Shown in pieces: positions 60,319 through 64,000 of a stretch of DNA of 64,000 bases. The position numbers were made by a program, and so were the translations under genes. The notes below the pieces were generated by a model. It was given only the letters and a program-made list of their open reading frames with translations, was not told the origin of the DNA and searched no databases. How positions within the stretch are numbered: the first letter of the stretch is position 1; each line of letters opens with the position of its first letter. Origin of the DNA: Actinomycetota bacterium (GTDB lineage Bacteria; Actinomycetota; Acidimicrobiia; IMCC26256; PALSA-555); NCBI GenBank assembly GCA_003140175.1, contig PLJD01000032.1:805-64804 (forward strand), in the 5' to 3' direction.

Positions 60319-61896
60319 GTGCGGGACGCCGAGGAGCTGATGGCGGAACTCGTCGGGCGACTCCGCCCGATCGAGGTCGAGTTGGGGCGGGCGTGGTGGG
60401 AATCGAGCACCCGTTCCTCGCCCGACGCGAACCGTCGCAAGGCCGACTTGGAGCTGGCCCGCCGCCAATTGCTCGCTGACCCCGACGCGTTCGCGGCGAT
60501 CCGAGCGGCGCGGGGCGAACCCGACGTGAACGGCGTCGTGCGCCGTGAGCTGGACGTGGTCCACGACGCGATGGTGCCCAACCAGGTGCCGGCCCACCTG
60601 GCGCGGCGCATCGTGGACCTCGAGACCGACGTCGAGGCGACGTTCACGTCGTTTCGGGGGGAGCTCGACGGCGAACCGGTCGCGGACAACGCGATCCTCG
60701 AGATCTTGCGGGGCAGCGACGACTCGGGACTACGCGCCCGAGCCTGGGACGCGTCGAAGCAGGTCGGCGCGGCCGTCGCAGGGCGGGTGCGGGACCTGGC
60801 CCGGCTCCGCAACGAGGCGGCCCGCTCGGTCGGGTACCGGGACCACTTCGCGCTCGCGCTCGGGACCGGGGAGCTGGACGAGGACCGGCTGCTCGCCACC
60901 CTCGACGAGGTTGACCGCTATACCGCGGCGCCGTTTCGGGCCTGGAAGGCCACGCTCGACGACGCCCTCGCCGCCCGCTTCGGCGTCGGACGAGACGAGC
61001 TCGCGCCGTGGCATCTCGACGACCCGTTCTTCCAGGATCCTCCCGTACGAGGCGCGGTGGACCTGGACGGGCTGTTCCGCCATGCCGATCTCGAGGCGCT
61101 CACCGTGCGCACCTACGACGGGCTCGGCCTCGACGTCCGCCCCGTCCTGTCTCGCAGCGATCTCTACGCGCGAGCCGCGAAGAGCCAGCATGCCTTCTGC
61201 ATCGACATCGACCGGGAGGGCGACGTGCGCGTCCTGTGCAACGTCGAGCCCAGTGAGCGCTGGATGGACACGATGCTGCACGAGTTCGGGCACGCCGCCT
61301 ACAACCAGGGCGTCGACCCGGGGTGGCCCTGGCTCGTGCGCGACGCCGCGCACTCGTTGACGACCGAGGGCGTGGCCATGTTCATGGGGCGTCTGGTGCG
61401 CTCCCCGGAGTGGCTCGGCCGCGTCGCGGGCGTGCCGGCACCGGACCTCGAGCGACTCGCACCCCGCCTGGCCGAGGCTCGCCGAGCTGCGCTGTTGGTG
61501 TTCGCCCGCTGGGTGCTCGTCGTCATCCACTTCGAGCGCCGCCTCTACGGCGACCCCGACGCCGACCTGGACGCCGCCTGGTGGGACCTCGTGGAGCGGT
61601 ACCAACTCGTGCGGCGCCCCCCCGGCCGCCACGCCCCCGACTGGGCGGCCAAGATCCACCTGGCGGTCGTGCCCGTCTACTACCAGAACTATCTCTACGG
61701 CGAGCTGTTCGCCTCCCAGCTCGAATCCACGCTCCTCGCGCGCGCCGGCGGCGTCGTCGACCGGCCCGAGGCCGGCCAGTTCCTCGCCCAGCGGATCTTC
61801 GCCCCGGGTGCATCCCAGCGCTGGGACCATCTCGTCGCGGACGCGACCGGGGAGCCGCTCCGCGCCGCGCACCTCGCCGCCCAGCTGGCGGCCTGA
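60319..61896 (+). CDS. M2/M3-like zinc metallopeptidase
   Basis: A 525-residue cytosolic helical zinc peptidase. The active site is MLHEFGHAAYNQ (HExxH) and the third ligand Glu is in TTEGVAMFMGRL about 25 residues on. The N-terminal ~290 residues are mainly helical, as in peptidase M2 (ACE) and M3 (oligopeptidase) families. PVYYQNYLYGELFASQ near the C-terminus is typical of M2/M3 substrate pockets. GTG 60319. Substrate unknown. Confidence 0.83.
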   Translation: MRDAEELMAELVGRLRPIEVELGRAWWESSTRSSPDANRRKADLELARRQLLADPDAFAAIRAARGEPDVNGVVRRELDVVHDAMVPNQVPAHLARRIVDLETDVEATFTSFRGELDGEPVADNAILEILRGSDDSGLRARAWDASKQVGAAVAGRVRDLARLRNEAARSVGYRDHFALALGTGELDEDRLLATLDEVDRYTAAPFRAWKATLDDALAARFGVGRDELAPWHLDDPFFQDPPVRGAVDLDGLFRHADLEALTVRTYDGLGLDVRPVLSRSDLYARAAKSQHAFCIDIDREGDVRVLCNVEPSERWMDTMLHEFGHAAYNQGVDPGWPWLVRDAAHSLTTEGVAMFMGRLVRSPEWLGRVAGVPAPDLERLAPRLAEARRAALLVFARWVLVVIHFERRLYGDPDADLDAAWWDLVERYQLVRRPPGRHAPDWAAKIHLAVVPVYYQNYLYGELFASQLESTLLARAGGVVDRPEAGQFLAQRIFAPGASQRWDHLVADATGEPLRAAHLAAQLAA

Positions 61897-61928
61897 GCGG
61901 GCGGTCAGCCCGTACGATCGGCGGAGCG

Positions 61929-63524
61929 ATGGACTTCAACCTGGCCGACCTGTTCGAGGCGGTCGTCGACGCCGTCCCCGACCGCGAGGCGCTGGTCTGC
62001 GGTGAGCGTCGGCTGAGCTTCGCCGCGTTCGACGCGCGCGCCAACCGGCTCGCCCACGTCCTCGCCGAGCAGGGCATCGGGGCGGGCGACCACGTGGCGC
62101 TGTACCTGTACAACGGCTCGGAGTACCTCGAAGGCATGGTCGCTGCGTTCAAGCTGCGCGCCGTGCCAGTGAACGTCAACTACCGCTACGTCGAGGAGGA
62201 GTTGCGCTACCTCCTCGACGACAGCGACGCGCGCGCCGTCGTGTTCCACCAGACGTTCGCTCCGAAGCTGGTCGCGGTGCGAGACCAACTGCCTGAGCTG
62301 ACCACCTTCCTGGCCGTCGGGGACGACTCCGGCTCCGACCCGGGGCGCCTCGACGCGCTCGACTACGAGGCGGCGCTCCGGCACGCCGACCCGGGACGGG
62401 ACTTCGAGCCCCGCTCCGCCGACGATCTCTACATCCTCTACACGGGTGGCACCACCGGGATGCCGAAGGGTGTCCTGTGGCGCCACGAGGACATCTTCTT
62501 TGGTGCATTCGGCGGCGGCGGGGTCGGCAACCCGATCTCGACCCCCGAAGCGATCGCCGATCGCGCCGCTGCTGGCACCACCCGCTGTCTGCCCGCCTGC
62601 CCGTTCATGCACGGCACCGCACACTGGATGGCGTTCCTCACCCTCTATACCGGGGGTGGCGTCGTGGTGTCCCCCGAGCGGTCACTCGTCGCCCGCCATG
62701 TCTGGGAGCTCGCCGCCGCCGAGCACGTCAACTTCCTCGTGATCGTGGGTGACGCCATGGGCCGCCCGCTCGTCGCGGCCCTCGACGAACTCGGGCCCGA
62801 CGTCGACGTCGGCGGCGTCGCCATCCTGCTCTCGGGCGGCGCGATCCTGTCCCCGCCGGTGAAACGGGCCCTCACCGAGCGGCTGCCGGGCACCCTCGTC
62901 ATTGACGGGTTCGGCTCCTCGGAGGCCGGCGGCCAAGGCCAGATGATCGTGGCCGCGGAGGGCGACATCTCCGCCCAGCCGCGCTTCCAGGTCGACGACG
63001 AGACGACCGTCCTCACCCCCGACCTCGAGTCCGCCCCAGTCGGCGTGGTCGGCAAGCTCGCTAAGCGAGGCCACGTGCCGATCGGCTACTACCACGACCC
63101 GGTGAAGTCGACCGAGACGTTCCCGGTCATCGACGGGGTGCGCTGGTCGGTGCCCGGCGACGACGCCCGCCGCGAGGAGGACGGCACCATCACCGTGCTT
63201 GGGCGCGGGTCGGTGTCGATCAACACCGGCGGCGAGAAGGTCTACCCCGAGGAGGTCGAAGGCGCCCTCAAAGCGCATCCCGACGTGTTCGACGCGGTCG
63301 TGGTTGGCGTCCCCGACCCGCGCTGGGGTGAACGGGTCGTCGCGGTCATCGAGCCGCGCGACGGGCGGACGCCGACCCTCGACGCGCTCGCCGGCACGGC
63401 CCGCCACCAGCTCGCCGGCTTCAAGGTGCCACGCCAGGTGGTCCTCGTCGACCGCGTCGAGCGCTCCCCGTCGGGCAAGCCCGACTATCGCTGGGCCAAG
63501 CGGGTCGCCGAAGCCGCGAGCTGA
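61929..63524 (+). CDS. Fatty-acyl-CoA ligase (FadD-like)
   Basis: A 531-residue adenylate-forming enzyme. The AMP/phosphate loop is LYTGGTTGMPKGVLW, then DGFGSSEAGGQ, YHDPVKSTETFPVIDG and the Gly hinge INTGGEKVYPEEVE; the catalytic Lys is in SPSGKPDYRWAK. It activates an acyl or aryl carboxylate to the CoA thioester. ATG 61929, 33 bases after the metallopeptidase. Chain specificity is unknown. Confidence 0.92.
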   Translation: MDFNLADLFEAVVDAVPDREALVCGERRLSFAAFDARANRLAHVLAEQGIGAGDHVALYLYNGSEYLEGMVAAFKLRAVPVNVNYRYVEEELRYLLDDSDARAVVFHQTFAPKLVAVRDQLPELTTFLAVGDDSGSDPGRLDALDYEAALRHADPGRDFEPRSADDLYILYTGGTTGMPKGVLWRHEDIFFGAFGGGGVGNPISTPEAIADRAAAGTTRCLPACPFMHGTAHWMAFLTLYTGGGVVVSPERSLVARHVWELAAAEHVNFLVIVGDAMGRPLVAALDELGPDVDVGGVAILLSGGAILSPPVKRALTERLPGTLVIDGFGSSEAGGQGQMIVAAEGDISAQPRFQVDDETTVLTPDLESAPVGVVGKLAKRGHVPIGYYHDPVKSTETFPVIDGVRWSVPGDDARREEDGTITVLGRGSVSINTGGEKVYPEEVEGALKAHPDVFDAVVVGVPDPRWGERVVAVIEPRDGRTPTLDALAGTARHQLAGFKVPRQVVLVDRVERSPSGKPDYRWAKRVAEAAS

Positions 63525-63525
63525 G

Positions 63526-63598
63526 CCGTCGGGCCCTCGGTCGACCTCGAACGACCGGCGCGACATCCTGCGGCGCGCCACGCTCGAGGGCCCGACGG
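63526..63598 (+). terminator. Long inverted repeat after the acyl-CoA ligase
   Basis: CCGTCGGGCCCTCG (63526-63539) and CGAGGGCCCGACGG (63585-63598) are perfect 14-bp inverted repeats starting two bases after the stop codon. An inner stem (GGCGCG/CGCGCC) fits the 45-base spacer. Probably a terminator without a T tract, or a protein-bound cruciform. Confidence 0.45.
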
Positions 63599-63727
63599 TC
63601 TCCGGCTCGGTGCGGCCCACCCGGGCCGGTTCGGGCTACCCGGTGAAGCTGGGAGCGGCCACGATCGCGGCGGGCGCCGCGCAGCTGTCGGTGGTCGGGT
63701 CGAAGATGATCGTGACGTGGCCGTTCG

Positions 63728-64000
63728 TCAACCCGCTGGCGATCGCCGAACTGCTGGTCGCGGTGGCCGTCGCGAACGACGACCCGCCCCGAGGCCGCCA
63801 CCACCACCACCCGCCGTGTCGGTCACGCTTCCGCCGTTACCGCCGATGCCGCCGCCGTTCGCGCCGGCGCCTCCGTGGCCGCCGATCCCGTTCCCTGGCC
63901 CGCCTGCGCCGGTTCCGGCGCCGCCAGAACCGCCGGTTCCGCCGGTCCCGGTCGTGCTGCCGCCGCCACCCCCACCGCCACCGATCGAGCCGTTCCCGGC
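63728..64000 (-). CDS. Glycine-repeat protein (PGRS-like), incomplete at the window edge
   Basis: An open frame on the minus strand, incomplete at its 5' end, with GGTGGSGGAGTGAGG, GGHGGAGANGGG and GGNGGSVTDTAGGGGGG repeats and an Arg/Pro-rich tail before the TGA at 63728. Such GGx repeats recall PE_PGRS-type and surface Gly-rich proteins. The complementary plus strand reads as a Pro-rich sequence, so strand cannot be proven from this edge; repeats with Asn, Ala and Thr favour the Gly-rich reading. Confidence 0.45.
   Translation of the reverse strand, partial: AGNGSIGGGGGGGGSTTGTGGTGGSGGAGTGAGGPGNGIGGHGGAGANGGGIGGNGGSVTDTAGGGGGGLGAGRRSRRPPRPAVRRSPAG

Noticed and set aside
63825-64000. Pro-rich plus-strand frame at the right edge
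   Set aside because: It is the exact complement of the Gly-rich frame; the Gly-rich reading has repeat residues typical of real proteins. Not fully excluded.
1-64000. CRISPR arrays, insertion sequences, rRNA or a second tRNA
   Set aside because: I saw no regularly spaced repeats, transposase motifs, rRNA-like blocks or other tRNA T-arm signatures on either strand.

Overview
The window is very GC-rich, tightly packed chromosomal DNA. It most likely comes from an actinobacterium (Actinomycetota), possibly a deep-branching lineage such as Acidimicrobiia. Supporting evidence: a PdtaR-type ANTAR regulator, a mycothiol synthase (MshD), an InhA-like enoyl-ACP reductase, frequent GTG starts with 4-nt GTGA/ATGA overlaps, an actinobacterial-type PolA without proofreading residues, and a his/trp/polA/rpsA gene order resembling the Rv1599-Rv1630 region of Mycobacterium tuberculosis. 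The placement below phylum level is inference.

Layout, left to right. 1-6.8 kb: a minus-strand Tad/Flp pilus assembly operon (cpaB, cpaE/tadZ, tadA, tadB, tadC) followed by a GT-C-like membrane protein. 6.9-12.9 kb: rpsA, a methyltransferase, polA, a PdtaR-like regulator and a coiled-coil protein, all minus. 13-16.2 kb: an acyl-CoA dehydrogenase, tRNA-Leu(CAA), an LCP cell-wall ligase and a small membrane protein. 16.2-23.5 kb: a complete type II fatty-acid synthesis locus, with fabZ (minus) divergent from fabD, a biotinyl-like small protein, fabH, fabG, acpP, fabF, an acyl-CoA carboxylase carboxyltransferase-like gene and fabI. 23.5-25.9 kb: a gene-poor stretch with a broken beta-helix surface-protein fragment, then a sulfotransferase and a methyltransferase. 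25.9-29.3 kb: a Bcp peroxiredoxin, a dienelactone-hydrolase-like enzyme, an ECF sigma/anti-sigma pair and a divergent secreted cupredoxin.

29.2-44.6 kb holds the tryptophan genes, all minus but in three groups: trpF-trpB-trpA-HIT-like, trpC-trpB2, and hisI-trpE-ygfZ-small membrane protein. Between them lie mainly plus-strand genes: a PAP2-like membrane protein, an NTF2-like protein, an enoyl-CoA hydratase followed by degenerate copies of its own tail, a GH1 glycosidase and a two-component system. 44.6-50.6 kb: oligopeptidase B, a thioesterase-like gene, an alpha/beta hydrolase interrupted by an in-frame TGA, and an acyltransferase-3/SGNH protein. 50.6-54.3 kb: hisD-hisC-hisB-hisA without hisH or hisF. 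54.4-63.5 kb: a small protein, nth, mshD, rlmN, a membrane protein, a secreted esterase, a secreted low-complexity protein, an M2/M3-like metallopeptidase and a fatty-acyl-CoA ligase. The right edge enters a glycine-repeat sequence.

The most unusual signals are: (1) an 86-residue biotinyl/lipoyl-fold protein in the fatty-acid operon that contains no lysine at all, so it cannot be biotinylated or lipoylated, together with a shortened carboxyltransferase; (2) a tandem, frameshifted duplication of the enoyl-CoA hydratase 3' end; (3) a nonsense codon that removes the catalytic histidine of an otherwise intact hydrolase; (4) an ancestral his-trp gene order preserved on one strand but dispersed by insertions. 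All calls come from reading the sequence; no database searches were run.
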